Source of the DNA: Nonomuraea zeae
GTDB lineage: Bacteria > Actinomycetota > Actinomycetes > Streptosporangiales > Streptosporangiaceae
Assembly: GCF_005889725.1 (NCBI RefSeq)
Contig: NZ_VCKX01000097.1
Location: 1 to 38,838, forward strand
Length of the DNA stretch: 38,838 bases
Direction of reading: 5' to 3'
Every line of letters starts with the position of its first letter. The first letter of the stretch is position 1. The notes beneath the pieces were generated by a model. It was not told the DNA's origin. It worked only from the letters and a program-made list of their open reading frames with translations, and made no database searches. Both the position numbers and the translations under genes were made by a program. Positions 1 to 8,432 of the stretch are shown in pieces.

Positions 1-66
1 ATACGCGCACCACCGAGAACACCACAAGGGGTATCGTCGGCATCGTCGGATGGGTATAAGAGCCAG
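1..66 (+). other. Illumina P5/Nextera adapter left at the contig end (artefact)
   Basis: Bases 1-25 follow the Illumina P5 tail with small indels. Bases 26-33 (aaggggta) differ by one base from the Nextera i5 index S507 (AAGGAGTA). Bases 34-47 match the Nextera read-1 linker with one mismatch. Bases 48-66 (ggatgggtataagagccag) match the 19-base Tn5 mosaic end with three mismatches. The order P5, index, linker, mosaic end is exactly that of a library adapter, so this is not genomic DNA. Adapter sequences are recalled from general knowledge. Genomic sequence probably begins at base 67. Confidence 0.9.
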
Positions 67-1107
67 CTGCCTGGCCAGGTGGCGGGGGAGGGGCGGGGCG
101 AGCGCGGCCACGTCCTCGGTCTCGTCCTTGGCCGCCTTGCCCAGCCCGGTGGCGATGGCCTTGACCCGCGCCCCACCGGCCAGCCGCAGCAGCAGCCGCT
201 CGCTGATCTCCACCCCGCGCAGCCTGCGTTCCTCCATCGTCAGCGAGCGGGTGGTCAGCAGCCCGCGGCGCAGCCGCAGCCGGCCGGGCTCGCGCTCCAG
301 CCGGTAGCGCCCCCACGACTCGGCGAACAGCAGGACGGCCCCGGCCGCCCCCGCCACCACGTTCACCACCAGCAGCAGCGGCACCGCGACCAGGGGCCGC
401 GCCGTCACCCAGTCCCACAGCCCCGCCGCCGCGCCGGTGGTCAGCCGCTTGAACCCGATCGAGTCCAGCGCCTTGTACAGCGCCCCGAGCACCAGCGCGG
501 CCCCGGTGAACGTCCACACCGACAGGGGCGCGTACCTGATCCACGACCAGCGCAGCTCGGCGAGCGGCCCGCCGGCGGCCGGGTCCGCCGCCTCCTGGTG
601 CAGCAGCACCCGGCGCAGCTCCTCGGCCTCGTGCCTGGCCAGCGGGTCGAGCACGACCTCCGTCCCCTCGGCCGCGTGCTCGCCCGTGCCCACCTTGACC
701 ACGGTCAGCCCGAACGCCCTGAGTACCGGATCGGCCCGCAAGTCCACGCCGCGCACCCGGTCGCGCGGGATCGAGCGGTGCTGGCGGACGGTGAGCCCGG
801 AACGCAGTTCGAGGCGTTCGCGGGTGAGCCGCCAGCGGGTGGTGCGGAGCCTGGCCGCGTCGTACGCCAGCACCGCGGCCACTATCAGCACCGCCGCCAC
901 CGCGCAGACGGCCACGACGCCGCCGGCCGGCCAGTCCCGTCCCAGCAGGAAGCGCACCAGCCCGGCCACCGCGCCCGCCACGATCGCCAGCGACTTGATC
1001 CCGGAGGCCCACAGGCTCCGCCCGGCCAGCCGCCGCCACCCGTCATCCGCGAGCCCGGTGCCCCTCATGTGGCGCGGGGCGGCCTCCGGCGCGGGCCGGC
1101 CGGTCAC
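67..1107 (-). CDS. PH-domain membrane protein, YdbT-like, 3' end missing
   Basis: Read on the minus strand, the GTG at 1107 opens a frame that stays open for 347 codons to the adapter junction, so the C-terminus is lost. Two hydrophobic segments follow the first 30 residues. Next comes a bacterial PH-like region (residues about 75-165, with the family-type pattern of an LTRERLELRSG strand and a later IPRDRVRGVDL strand), two more membrane segments, and a second PH-like region (about 255-330, RRGLLTTRSLTMEERRLRGV). Alternating membrane pairs and bPH2 (DUF304) domains are the YdbT architecture; B. subtilis YdbT is about 490 residues. The start overlaps the stop of the upstream PH gene by four bases (GTGA), so the two are translationally coupled. 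Role unknown; family members are membrane proteins with links to stress or antimicrobial tolerance. Confidence 0.8.
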
Positions 1108-1595
1108 GTCGCGTCCCCGGGCGTCGCGTGGGTGATCGCGGTCAGGCGCTCGGCCAGCTCGGCGGCCACCTCGTGGTCCAGCGCCTCGATCTTGACCGCG
1201 CCCGCCGACGAGGCCGTGGTCACCGTGACGTCAGCCAGCCCGAACAGCCGCTGCACCGGCCCACGCGCGGTGTCGACCCGCTGGATCCGCGACATCGGCG
1301 CCACCCGCCAGGTGTGGGTCAGCCACCCCTTGCGGGTGTAGACCGCCTGGTCGGTGACCTCCCACCGCTCCACCCGGTAGGAGGCGCGCGGCGCCACCAG
1401 CGCGAGCGTCACGCAGCCCGTCACGAAGACCGCCACCGCCACGCCCAGCCAGAGCGGCCGCTCGGTGAACAGCCAGTACGCCGCCACCGCCGCGACGGCC
1501 ACCGGCACCATCAGGATCAGCCACTGGACCGTCCACCACGGGACCGCCCGCGGATCGGCCTGGTTGCGCGGCGGGCGCAGCACGGTCGAGCTCAC
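1104..1595 (-). CDS. PH-domain membrane protein, YdbS-like
   Basis: 163 residues from a GTG that overlaps the preceding stop (GTGA). Two adjacent membrane segments lie at about residues 20-42 and 45-68. They are followed by a single bPH2 domain (YRVERWEVTDQAVYTRKG, then SRIQRVDTARGPVQRLFGL) that fills the cytoplasmic C-terminal half. The RIQRVD..RGP..R.FGL signature is characteristic of the YdbS/DUF304 family. An upstream GTG/ATG extension to 1760 is possible but would run through the neighbouring gene in another frame, so the coupled start is preferred. It sits between a small membrane protein and the YdbT-like gene, and the three probably form one membrane complex. Biochemical function is unknown. 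Confidence 0.85.
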   Translation of the reverse strand: MSSTVLRPPRNQADPRAVPWWTVQWLILMVPVAVAAVAAYWLFTERPLWLGVAVAVFVTGCVTLALVAPRASYRVERWEVTDQAVYTRKGWLTHTWRVAPMSRIQRVDTARGPVQRLFGLADVTVTTASSAGAVKIEALDHEVAAELAERLTAITHATPGDAT

Positions 1596-1837
1596 TTCCC
1601 GTCCTCCGCGTTCTTCGCAGACCTGACAGACCTGACAGACCTGACCACGGCCAGCAGCACCAGGCCGAGCACGCCCAGCACGAGGGACACGAACACCTCG
1701 TACCCCTCCAAGGCCCCCACGTGGTTGACCACCAGCAGGCCGTGCGCCCAGTGCCACCATCCGAACAGCGTGTTCGCCGCGCCGCCCGCCCCCTGCACGA
1801 GCAGCAGCCAGCCGAACACCTCCACCAGCGCTTTCAT
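1592..1837 (-). CDS. Small two-TM membrane protein of the PH-domain operon
   Basis: 81 residues. Two hydrophobic stretches (about residues 4-25 and 47-66) are separated by a short loop with WWHWAHG, and a charged tail contains the triplet VRS repeated three times. That triplet reflects three copies of the nine-base unit cagacctga on the plus strand near 1618-1644. It is the first gene of the three-gene minus-strand operon, with its stop embedded in the next gene's GTG start. I do not recognise a named family. Its position suggests an accessory subunit of the YdbS/YdbT-type pair. Confidence 0.65.
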   Translation of the reverse strand: MKALVEVFGWLLLVQGAGGAANTLFGWWHWAHGLLVVNHVGALEGYEVFVSLVLGVLGLVLLAVVRSVRSVRSAKNAEDGK

Positions 1838-1941
1838 GCCATCAGCGTCGCGTCCCCCGCGTGCCGCCCGCGTCGTCCGTAGGTCTCGCGAGCCACCGAC
1901 TTTGGTCGCTGTCGCGCAGCCCCCCGCAGGGCCTAACCTCG

Positions 1942-3174
1942 ATGAACGTGACGGAACTGCGCGGCGACGGCGTCCGCGCCCACGAATACCGGTGGGCGCT
2001 GCCGTCCGTGCTGCTCGGCGACGCCCGCGAGGGCAGGCGCGTACGCCGCTCGACCCGCGACTGGATCGTCGACACCGTCATGTTCCTGCTCGCCGGCGGC
2101 CTCACGTTCCTGTCGCTGACCGAGATGACGAACCAGCCCGAGCCGCTCCTGGCCGTCGAGCAGGTCGTCGGGGCGCTGGCGTGCGCGGCCGTGTGGCTGC
2201 GGCGGCGCTGGCCCGTCGGGCTGGCGCTGGTGACCACCGTGCTGTCTTCCTACCTGGAGCTCGTGGGCGGGGCCTGCGTGGTGGCGCTGTTCACCGTGGC
2301 GGTGCACCGGCCGTTCAAGATCTCCGGACCGATCGTCCTGCTGGGCCTCGTCACCCTGGTGCCCTATGTCATGCTGCGGCCCCAGGACGACATGAGCCGC
2401 GCGGCCGCGGCCGCGCTCGGCGTCGCGTTCGTGCTGACGGCCTTCGCGTGGGGGATCGTGATCAGGGCCAGGCGGCAGCTCGTCTGGTCGCTCAGGCAGC
2501 AGGCCCAGAGCGCCGCCGAGGAGGCCAGACGCTCGGAGCGCGAGCGGATCGCCAGGGAGATGCACGACGTGCTCGCGCACCGCATCTCGATGCTCAGCCT
2601 GCACGCGGGCGCGCTGGAGTTCCGCCCCGACGCGCCCGCCGGGGAGATCGCGAGGGCGGCCGGCGCCATCAGGACCAACGCCCACCTGGCGCTGCAGGAC
2701 CTGCGCGAGGTGATCGGCGTGCTGCGCCACACGCCGCCCGGCGCCGGCGACCCGGTGCCCGACCGGCCGCAGCCCACGCTCGCCGACCTGCCCGCGCTGG
2801 TCGAGGAGTGCCGGCAGGCGGGCATGGACGTACGGCTCGACCTGCACGCCGATGACGCGCCCGAGAAACCGGGCCGTCACCTCTACCGCATCGTGCAGGA
2901 GGCGCTCACGAACGCCCGCAAGCACGCGGGCGGCGCGCCGGTGGCCGTCACCGTGTCGGGCGAGCGCGGCAAGGGGCTCTCGGTGGAGGTGCGCAACCCG
3001 CTCGGGGCCCGACACCCCCTGCGGCTGCCCGGCGCGGGCGCCGGTCTCATCGGGCTGACCGAACGGGCGGAGCTGTCGGGCGGGCGGCTGGAGCACGGCA
3101 CGACGCCGGAAGGCGAGTTCGTGGTACGCGCCTGGCTGCCGTGGCCGGTGGAGACGACGGGGGAGGACGCATGA
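1942..3174 (+). CDS. Sensor histidine kinase, NarL/DesK (HisKA_3) type
   Basis: 410 residues. About five or six hydrophobic segments between residues 40 and 180 form the membrane sensor. A short linker leads to the HisKA_3 dimerisation motif REMHDVLAHRISML, with the likely phospho-acceptor His208. The C-terminal HATPase_c domain shows the N box (EALTNARKHA, Asn324) and a G box (GAGLIGLTERAELSGG). The stop overlaps the ATG of the response regulator gene (ATGA), so the two form a two-component system. No extracellular sensing domain is visible, as in DesK/LiaS-like intramembrane sensors. Start choice: ATG 1942, or the GTG at 1948, which lies 8 bases behind a TAACCT -10-like box (1934-1939) and could be used leaderlessly. 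The signal is unknown. Confidence 0.88.
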   Translation: MNVTELRGDGVRAHEYRWALPSVLLGDAREGRRVRRSTRDWIVDTVMFLLAGGLTFLSLTEMTNQPEPLLAVEQVVGALACAAVWLRRRWPVGLALVTTVLSSYLELVGGACVVALFTVAVHRPFKISGPIVLLGLVTLVPYVMLRPQDDMSRAAAAALGVAFVLTAFAWGIVIRARRQLVWSLRQQAQSAAEEARRSERERIAREMHDVLAHRISMLSLHAGALEFRPDAPAGEIARAAGAIRTNAHLALQDLREVIGVLRHTPPGAGDPVPDRPQPTLADLPALVEECRQAGMDVRLDLHADDAPEKPGRHLYRIVQEALTNARKHAGGAPVAVTVSGERGKGLSVEVRNPLGARHPLRLPGAGAGLIGLTERAELSGGRLEHGTTPEGEFVVRAWLPWPVETTGEDA

Positions 3175-3860
3175 CCAGCGCGACAGGGCCGGCCGAGGGG
3201 CCTGCCGAGGGGCCCGTCAGGGTGCTGATCGTCGACGACGACGCCATGGTGCGGGCCGGGCTGTCGATGATCCTGGGCGGCGTGGCCGACATCGAGATCG
3301 TGGCCGAGGCCGGCGACGGGGCCGAGGTGCCGCCCATGGTGGCCGAGCACCGGCCCGACGTGGTGCTGATGGACATCCGCATGCCGGGCGTCGACGGGCT
3401 CACCGCCACCGAGGCGCTGCGCCGCACGTCCGCGCCGCCCGAGGTGGTGGTGCTGACCACGTTCCACGCCGACGCGCAGGTGCTGCGGGCGCTGCGGGCG
3501 GGGGCGGCCGGGTTCCTGCTGAAGGACATCGCGCCCGCCGACCTGGTGGCGGCGATCAGGAAGGTCGCCTCAGGGGAGGCGATCCTGTCGCCCGCGGTGA
3601 CACGGCAGCTCATCACGCACGTGTCCGACGGCGGGGCAGGAGACCGTACGGACCGGGCCAGGAAGCTGCTCGCCCGGCTCAGCGAGCGGGAGCGCGAGGT
3701 GGCGCTGGCCGTGGGGCGGGGCAAGTCCAACGCCGAGATCGGGCGGGAGCTCTACATGAGCGTGCCGACGGTCAAGGCGCACGTCTCACGCATCCTGACC
3801 AAGCTCGATCTCAACAACCGGGTCCAGGTCGCGCTGCTGGTCTACGACGCGAGCGCCTGA
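3171..3860 (+). CDS. LuxR/NarL-family response regulator
   Basis: 229 residues. The N-terminal receiver domain has the acidic pocket VDDDAMVRAG (Asp22-24) and the phosphorylation site Asp68 in VVLMDIRMPG. The switch Thr lies in VVVLTTF and the conserved Lys in FLLKD. The C-terminal LuxR-type helix-turn-helix begins near residue 176 (LSEREREVALAVGRGKSNAEIGRELYMS, TVKAHVSRILTKL). A short GPAEGPAEGP repeat precedes the receiver domain. It starts inside the stop of the histidine kinase gene (ATGA) and is its cognate partner. Target genes are unknown; the divergent PH-domain operon is a candidate by position only. Confidence 0.9.
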   Translation: MTSATGPAEGPAEGPVRVLIVDDDAMVRAGLSMILGGVADIEIVAEAGDGAEVPPMVAEHRPDVVLMDIRMPGVDGLTATEALRRTSAPPEVVVLTTFHADAQVLRALRAGAAGFLLKDIAPADLVAAIRKVASGEAILSPAVTRQLITHVSDGGAGDRTDRARKLLARLSEREREVALAVGRGKSNAEIGRELYMSVPTVKAHVSRILTKLDLNNRVQVALLVYDASA

Positions 3861-3862
3861 GC

Positions 3863-4924
3863 TCACCTGGTCAGCAGGTCCTCGATGGTGGCCCGGTGCA
3901 GCACCAGGTCGTCGGGGTCGTCCGGCATGGGCTGCTCGCCGAAGTGGATCCGGCGCTGCCACACCCTGGCCATGATGATCCCGTGGCGGAGTGCCGCGTA
4001 CATCTCGTAGAAGTCCATGTCGCGGGCCTCGTAGCCCGTCAGCTCCCGATATTTCTGGCATACGTCGTCGGGGCGCATGAAGTCGGGCATGCCGGGGAGG
4101 TCCGCGGAGGTGGTGATGTCCTGGAACCAGCGGTGCAGGAAGATCATCCAGGACAGGTCCAGCTCACGCGGCCCCACCGCGGCCATCTCCCAGTCGAGCA
4201 CCGCGACCGGCGTGAAGTCCTGGAACATCAGGTTCCCGATCCGCGCGTCGCCCCAGCACAGCACGTCCGGCCCCGGGTCCCGCGGCCAGTGCGACTCCAG
4301 CCAGTCGAAGGCCCGCTCCAGCACGGGGATGCGCAGCTTGCCGTGCGCCCACTCGTAGTAGGCCCGTTGCTCCTCGACGTGCGCGCGCAGGCCGGGCCTC
4401 CCGAGCGCGGCCACCTCCTCCGGCGTGTACGCGGTCCCGTGCAGCGCCGCCACGATCCCGACGCTCGCGTCCTGGAGCCTGCGCCGGTCCTCCGGCGGCG
4501 CGTCGTGCAGCCAGCCACCGAACGTGTACGGCATCACGTCCGGCGGCACCTCGCCGTCCGCGCGCTCCATGACGAAGAACGGGGTCCCGAGCGGCGCGGG
4601 ATCGGGCTCGAACCAGAGCGTCCTGGGCGCTGGGATTCCAGCTTTTTCCCTGGCCAGGCGCATGACCTCGAACTGGGCCCGCAAGTCGTAGGCGGGGAAC
4701 ACCGGAACGGCCTCCGCCGCTGGTGCGAGCCTGGCCACGCAGCGCGTCGTACCCTCACTCCATGTGGCGGTGAAGAAGAGGGTCTCGCTCGACATGCCAT
4801 TTCCCGAGGGTCTGGACAGTTCGGACACCGATGCGCCGGCGCCGACGCGGCCGCGCAGCCAGGCGGCCACGAGTTCGCGCAGTTCTTCCAGGTCGCGGGT
4901 GGAGGTACGCAGCTGCTCGGTCAC
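3863..4924 (-). CDS. APH-fold phosphotransferase family protein
   Basis: 353 residues from GTG 4924, preceded by a good aggagg ribosome site six bases upstream. Motifs of the aminoglycoside phosphotransferase/choline kinase fold are present: an N-lobe with GNGMSSETLFF (nucleotide loop) and RLAP; FFVMERADGEVPP in the hinge region; the catalytic loop LCWGDARIGNLMF (Asp and Asn kept, usual His replaced by Trp); and the metal-binding VLDWEMAAVGPRELDLSWM. Sequence layout resembles the ACAD10/FadE36-like phosphotransferases of actinobacteria rather than antibiotic-resistance enzymes. Substrate unknown. It stands alone, convergent with the response regulator (3-base gap) and divergent from the NYN gene. 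Confidence 0.85.
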   Translation of the reverse strand: MTEQLRTSTRDLEELRELVAAWLRGRVGAGASVSELSRPSGNGMSSETLFFTATWSEGTTRCVARLAPAAEAVPVFPAYDLRAQFEVMRLAREKAGIPAPRTLWFEPDPAPLGTPFFVMERADGEVPPDVMPYTFGGWLHDAPPEDRRRLQDASVGIVAALHGTAYTPEEVAALGRPGLRAHVEEQRAYYEWAHGKLRIPVLERAFDWLESHWPRDPGPDVLCWGDARIGNLMFQDFTPVAVLDWEMAAVGPRELDLSWMIFLHRWFQDITTSADLPGMPDFMRPDDVCQKYRELTGYEARDMDFYEMYAALRHGIIMARVWQRRIHFGEQPMPDDPDDLVLHRATIEDLLTR

Positions 4925-4961
4925 GGTTGGCCTCCTGGGTGAACGGCAACCCCTGCACAGT

Positions 4962-4989
4962 CGTATACCCCCTACCAAGCGCTTGTCCA
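4962..4989 (-). promoter_or_regulatory. Likely sigma-A type promoter of the phosphotransferase gene
   Basis: On the minus strand, TGGACA (4989-4984) and TATACG (4967-4962) are separated by 16 bases, about 38 bases in front of the GTG start. Both hexamers are close to TTGACA and TATAAT. Confidence 0.5.
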
Positions 4990-5068
4990 TATGCAGGTGG
5001 CCGTTACGGTCAGGTACGCGGCAGCCGTACCCTTGTCTGAAAGGGCATGTCACGAAGGGACAAGTGGG

Positions 5069-6391
5069 ATGAGTTCAGCGGGTGAAGGCTTGTCTCGCCC
5101 GCTTCCCGAGCAGGTGCGGATGAATGTCGTCGATCTGGCGGCTCAGGTTCTCGGGACGATGCCCGGTGTCTCCATCCCGCCGCCCCTTCGGGGGATCGCC
5201 AAGTTCGATCCCCGCAAACGGGCCAAGCTGGGCAGCGCGCCCATCGCGGCGCAGCTCGAGAACGACAAGAAGTTCCGCGAGCTGGTCGCCGAGTCCGTGG
5301 CCGCCGGCTGGCCGGAGCTGGTCACTTCGCTGGCCGAGGGCAACGTGCCGCCTGCCGCCGATCCCGTGCTCGTGGCCGCGGCCGCCTATCTGACCAGGCC
5401 GCCGGGGTGGGCGGAGATGATCGAGGCGGCCCGTACCGACCTGGAGCAGTCGGCGGTGGCCGCGGAGGGCTCCGAGCGCGAGGAGGCGGTCACCCGCCTG
5501 CGCGAGCAGCTCGCCGTGCAGAAGAACGCCGCCAAGGAAGAGGCCGACCGGCTGCGCGAGCAGATCAAGACGGCCCGCGCGGAAAACTCCGATCTGCGGC
5601 GCAAGCTGCACGACGCCCGGGAGCGGGCCAAGTCCGCGGTCCACCGGGCCGAGCAGATGGAGCAGGCGGCCGAGGAGGCCAGGTCCGCCGCCTCGGCGGC
5701 GGGCAGCGCGGGCGAGTCCGAGCTGCGGCGGCTGCGCGAGCGGCTGGCTGACGTGGAGAAGCAGCTCGAAGCCTCGCGCAGGGCCGCGCGCGAGGGCAGG
5801 AGCATCGAGGACGCCCGCATCAGGGTGCTGCTCGACGCGCTGCAGGACGCCTCCGCCGGGCTGCGCAGAGAGCTGGCCCTGCCCACGATGATCAGCAGGC
5901 CGGCCGACTCCGTCGCGGCGATCACCGGCGAGCGTCCCGGCGTGCGCGGGGTGCCCGCACGTGCGCTGGCCGACGACGACCCGCAGCTCCTCGACCAGCT
6001 GCTGGCGCTGCCGCAGGTGCACCTGATCATCGACGGCTACAACGTCACCAAGACCGGCTACGGCACGCTCACCCTCGCCGACCAGCGCACCCGCCTGATG
6101 ACCGGGCTCGGCGGGCTGGTCGCGCAGACCCGGGTCGAGGTGACCGTGGTGTTCGACGGCGCGGAGCTGAACGCCCCGGTGCAGGTGGTGGCGCCCCGCG
6201 GCGTCCGGGTGCTGTTCAGCGCGCCTGGGGAGATCGCCGACGACCTGATCCGCCAGCTCGTACGCGCCGAGCCGCCCGGCCGGGCCATCGCCGTGGTGTC
6301 GTCGGATCGCGAGGTCGCCGAATCGGTCCGGCGGATGGGTGCCAGACCCGTTCCGTCTGGTTTGCTGCTGCGCAGGCTGGGCCGGGCCTAA
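5069..6391 (+). CDS. NYN (YacP/PIN-like) domain protein with long coiled coil
   Basis: 440 residues. After an N-terminal region of about 120 residues with no motif I recognise comes a charged coiled coil (about residues 130-275, rich in E/A/R/K heptads). The C-terminal NYN/PIN-like nuclease domain starts at LIIDGYNV (Asp322). Further acidic residues fit the metal site: Asp363 in VVFDGAE and Asp391/Asp392 in IADDLI. YacP/NYN proteins are proposed RNA-processing or decay nucleases; the coiled coil could mediate oligomerisation. ATG 5069 was chosen over an upstream ATG at 4991 because the extra 26 residues look non-coding and overlap the divergent promoter; gggacaagtggg lies just upstream. Conserved in actinobacteria but poorly studied. 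Confidence 0.85.
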   Translation: MSSAGEGLSRPLPEQVRMNVVDLAAQVLGTMPGVSIPPPLRGIAKFDPRKRAKLGSAPIAAQLENDKKFRELVAESVAAGWPELVTSLAEGNVPPAADPVLVAAAAYLTRPPGWAEMIEAARTDLEQSAVAAEGSEREEAVTRLREQLAVQKNAAKEEADRLREQIKTARAENSDLRRKLHDARERAKSAVHRAEQMEQAAEEARSAASAAGSAGESELRRLRERLADVEKQLEASRRAAREGRSIEDARIRVLLDALQDASAGLRRELALPTMISRPADSVAAITGERPGVRGVPARALADDDPQLLDQLLALPQVHLIIDGYNVTKTGYGTLTLADQRTRLMTGLGGLVAQTRVEVTVVFDGAELNAPVQVVAPRGVRVLFSAPGEIADDLIRQLVRAEPPGRAIAVVSSDREVAESVRRMGARPVPSGLLLRRLGRA

Positions 6392-6466
6392 ATTCTTACG
6401 AGTTCATGGGATTTGCTAGGTTTAGGTGGGACCTCACCCGCCACTTCTGTACTATTTCGCCCCAGA

Positions 6467-6483
6467 TATAATCCCTGGGAGGC
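6467..6483 (+). promoter_or_regulatory. Perfect TATAAT box and SD in front of NlpC/P60 gene
   Basis: TATAAT at 6467-6472 is the consensus -10. A ggagg ribosome site at 6478-6482 precedes the GTG start at 6490. The -35 is weak (ttctgt, 6445-6450, 16-base spacer). Transcription from this box would begin at about 6479, leaving only an 11-base leader, so a second upstream promoter may be needed for SD use. Confidence 0.35.
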
Positions 6484-6489
6484 GACACT

Positions 6490-7464
6490 GTGAGGTTCGG
6501 TCGGGTGCCGGTGGCCACGGGTCTCGTGATCGGGCTGGTACTGGTTCCTATGGGCGCGGCCGTCGCTGATCCCAAGCCCACGCTCGGCCAGGCGAAGGCC
6601 AAGCTCGAAAAGCTCAACGACAAGGCCGACAAGGTCGTCGACCGGTACAACACGGCCAACGAGCGCTACAAGTCGGCCAAGAGCGCCTACACGAAGCTGA
6701 ACGATCGCTACAAGCGCAAGCTGGAGACGGTCGAGACCCTGCGCGCGCAGGTGGTTAACATGGCGGTCGACAGCTACAAGCTCGGCGAGTTCGCCACCTC
6801 GTGGCCGGGGCTGGTCGGGGCGGAGCGTCCCGAGGACCTGCTGGCCCGGATGGCGATGACCGGCCAGATGACGCAGGAGCGGGCGGAGAAGCTGGCCGCG
6901 TTCGACCGTGAGAACCGCGGGCTGAAGACCGAGCGCGACAAGGCGGAAGAGGCGCTGGAGTCGGCCGACGAGGAACGCGAAGGGGTCGAGAAGGAGCGCT
7001 CGGAGATCGAGAAACTGATCGCCGAGCAGAAGAAGCTCCTGAAGAAGCTGGGGGCGTACAACCCCGGCAACCCGAACAGCGTGGGCATCAAGTACACGGG
7101 GCCGGCGTCGGGGAACGCGGCTTCGGTGCTCCGGTTCGCCTTCGCGCAGGTCGGCAAGCCGTACATCTACGGCGGGACGGGGCCGCGCGGTTACGACTGC
7201 TCGGGGCTCACCCAGGCGTCGTGGCGGGCCGCGGGGGTGTCGCTGCCTCGTACGACGTGGCAGCAGTGGGCGTGGGGGGCCAACCGCAAGGTCTCGCTCA
7301 GCGACCTGCAGCCGGGTGACCTCATCTTCAGCGAGGGGCTGGGGCACGTCAGCATTTATGCCGGCAACGGGCAGATCGTCCATGCGCCGCAGACGGGCGA
7401 CGTCGTCAAGGTCGTCAAGCTGTCGTCCTACGGCCGCCGCATTGTGGGCGCCATCCGCCCGTGA
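6490..7464 (+). CDS. Secreted C40 (NlpC/P60) peptidoglycan endopeptidase with coiled coil
   Basis: 324 residues from GTG. A Sec signal peptide ends near AAVADPK (about residue 27). A long coiled coil (about 30-190, split by a hinge with PGLVGAERPEDLL) is followed by a short linker and a C-terminal NlpC/P60 domain. Its catalytic residues are visible: Cys237 in GYDCSGL, His286 in GLGHVSIY and His298 in IVHAP. This matches RipA/CwlO-like D,L-endopeptidases that cut the peptide stem of peptidoglycan and are held inactive or recruited through the coiled coil. The gene follows the NYN gene after 98 bases and ends about 75 bases before the convergent LysR gene. No SH3 or LysM domain is seen. Confidence 0.9.
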   Translation: MRFGRVPVATGLVIGLVLVPMGAAVADPKPTLGQAKAKLEKLNDKADKVVDRYNTANERYKSAKSAYTKLNDRYKRKLETVETLRAQVVNMAVDSYKLGEFATSWPGLVGAERPEDLLARMAMTGQMTQERAEKLAAFDRENRGLKTERDKAEEALESADEEREGVEKERSEIEKLIAEQKKLLKKLGAYNPGNPNSVGIKYTGPASGNAASVLRFAFAQVGKPYIYGGTGPRGYDCSGLTQASWRAAGVSLPRTTWQQWAWGANRKVSLSDLQPGDLIFSEGLGHVSIYAGNGQIVHAPQTGDVVKVVKLSSYGRRIVGAIRP

Positions 7465-7473
7465 GCGTCCCTT

Positions 7474-7495
7474 CCTGATCGCCGGCGGTATCAGG
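7474..7495. terminator. Weak hairpin between convergent genes
   Basis: cctgat (7474-7479) pairs with atcagg (7490-7495) around a GC-rich 10-base loop in the 74-base gap between the hydrolase and the convergent LysR gene. Short stem and no U-run, so this is only a candidate. Confidence 0.3.
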
Positions 7496-7538
7496 CGCGC
7501 TCGCCTGGTCGGTGCCCGGGGGGACGCGAGCGCGGTGT

Positions 7539-8426
7539 TCAGGCCGGGGCGGTCAGCGTGGCGAGGAAGGCGGAGACGGTGGCCGCCCGGCCGGCCGGAG
7601 GCAGGGTGGCGGCCAGGACCGCGCGGGAGGGCAGCGGCGGTGAGGGCCGCAGGAGGCGGATGTCGGGCCGGGCGGAGGAATGCCCGGCGATCGACGGATA
7701 CAACATGATCCCCACACCCGCCGCCACCAGCCCCTGCCGGCCGTTCCAGTCATCGCAGAAGTGGCTGATCCGCGGCGCGCGCCCCAAAGCGCTCGTGAGC
7801 TGAGCGACGGGCCCGAGGCAGTCGGGATGCGTGCCGTCGATCCACGGCTCGTCGGCCAGGTCCCGCAGGCGCACCCGATCCCCATGGGCGAGCGGATGCG
7901 CGGCGGACAGCGCGACCAGCAGCTCGTCCTCGTGCAGCGGCGTCACCGCGATCCCGGGCGCGCTCGCGTCGTCCCAGGCGGTCAGCAGGGCGATGTCGAC
8001 CTCCCCGTCCAGCAGCTCCGCACACGCGTCGTGGGCGCCGGAGCGTACGGTCATCGACAGCTCCACCTCCGGATGCCGGGCCGCGAACGTGCGGAAGCGC
8101 TCGGGCAGGTAACGCGTCGCGGCGCTGGGAAAGGCGGACACCCGCACGCGCCCGGCCTGCGCGCCGGCGAAGGCCCGCAGCCGGGTCTCGAACAGCCGCA
8201 TCCCCTTGAGCACCTCCTCCGCCTGCTCCAGCGCCGCCCGCCCCGCGTCCGTGGGCCGCACGCCGCGCGGCAGCCGGTCGAACAGCCTCACCCCCGTGTG
8301 CCGCTCCAGCAGGGCGATCTGCCGGGAGACGGCGGGCTGGGTCATCGACAATTCCTCGGCCGCCGCCGAGAACGAGCCGAGCCGGCCCACCTCCGCCAGC
8401 ACCTTGAGCGACCAGACTTCTAGCAT
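7539..8426 (-). CDS. LysR-family transcriptional regulator
   Basis: 295 residues. The N-terminal winged helix-turn-helix is typical (LKVLAEVGRLGSFSAAAEELSMTQPAVSRQIALLERHTGVRLFDRLPRG split over residues 7-55). A linker helix leads to the two-lobed periplasmic-binding-like effector domain (about 90-290). It is divergent from a methyltransferase gene, the usual target position for LysR proteins. A TAAGCT -10 box six bases before the ATG suggests a leaderless mRNA. Effector unknown. Confidence 0.88.
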   Translation of the reverse strand: MLEVWSLKVLAEVGRLGSFSAAAEELSMTQPAVSRQIALLERHTGVRLFDRLPRGVRPTDAGRAALEQAEEVLKGMRLFETRLRAFAGAQAGRVRVSAFPSAATRYLPERFRTFAARHPEVELSMTVRSGAHDACAELLDGEVDIALLTAWDDASAPGIAVTPLHEDELLVALSAAHPLAHGDRVRLRDLADEPWIDGTHPDCLGPVAQLTSALGRAPRISHFCDDWNGRQGLVAAGVGIMLYPSIAGHSSARPDIRLLRPSPPLPSRAVLAATLPPAGRAATVSAFLATLTAPA

Positions 8427-8432
8427 GCGCCC

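Noticed and set aside
50..1341. Long plus-strand ORFs at 50-307, 79-1341 and 437-1135
   Set aside because: They are antisense to the PH-domain operon, low in hydrophobic order, and two start in or next to the adapter.
1128..2855. 575-residue plus-strand ORF
   Set aside because: Arg/Pro-rich shadow running antisense to two real genes and out of frame with the histidine kinase.
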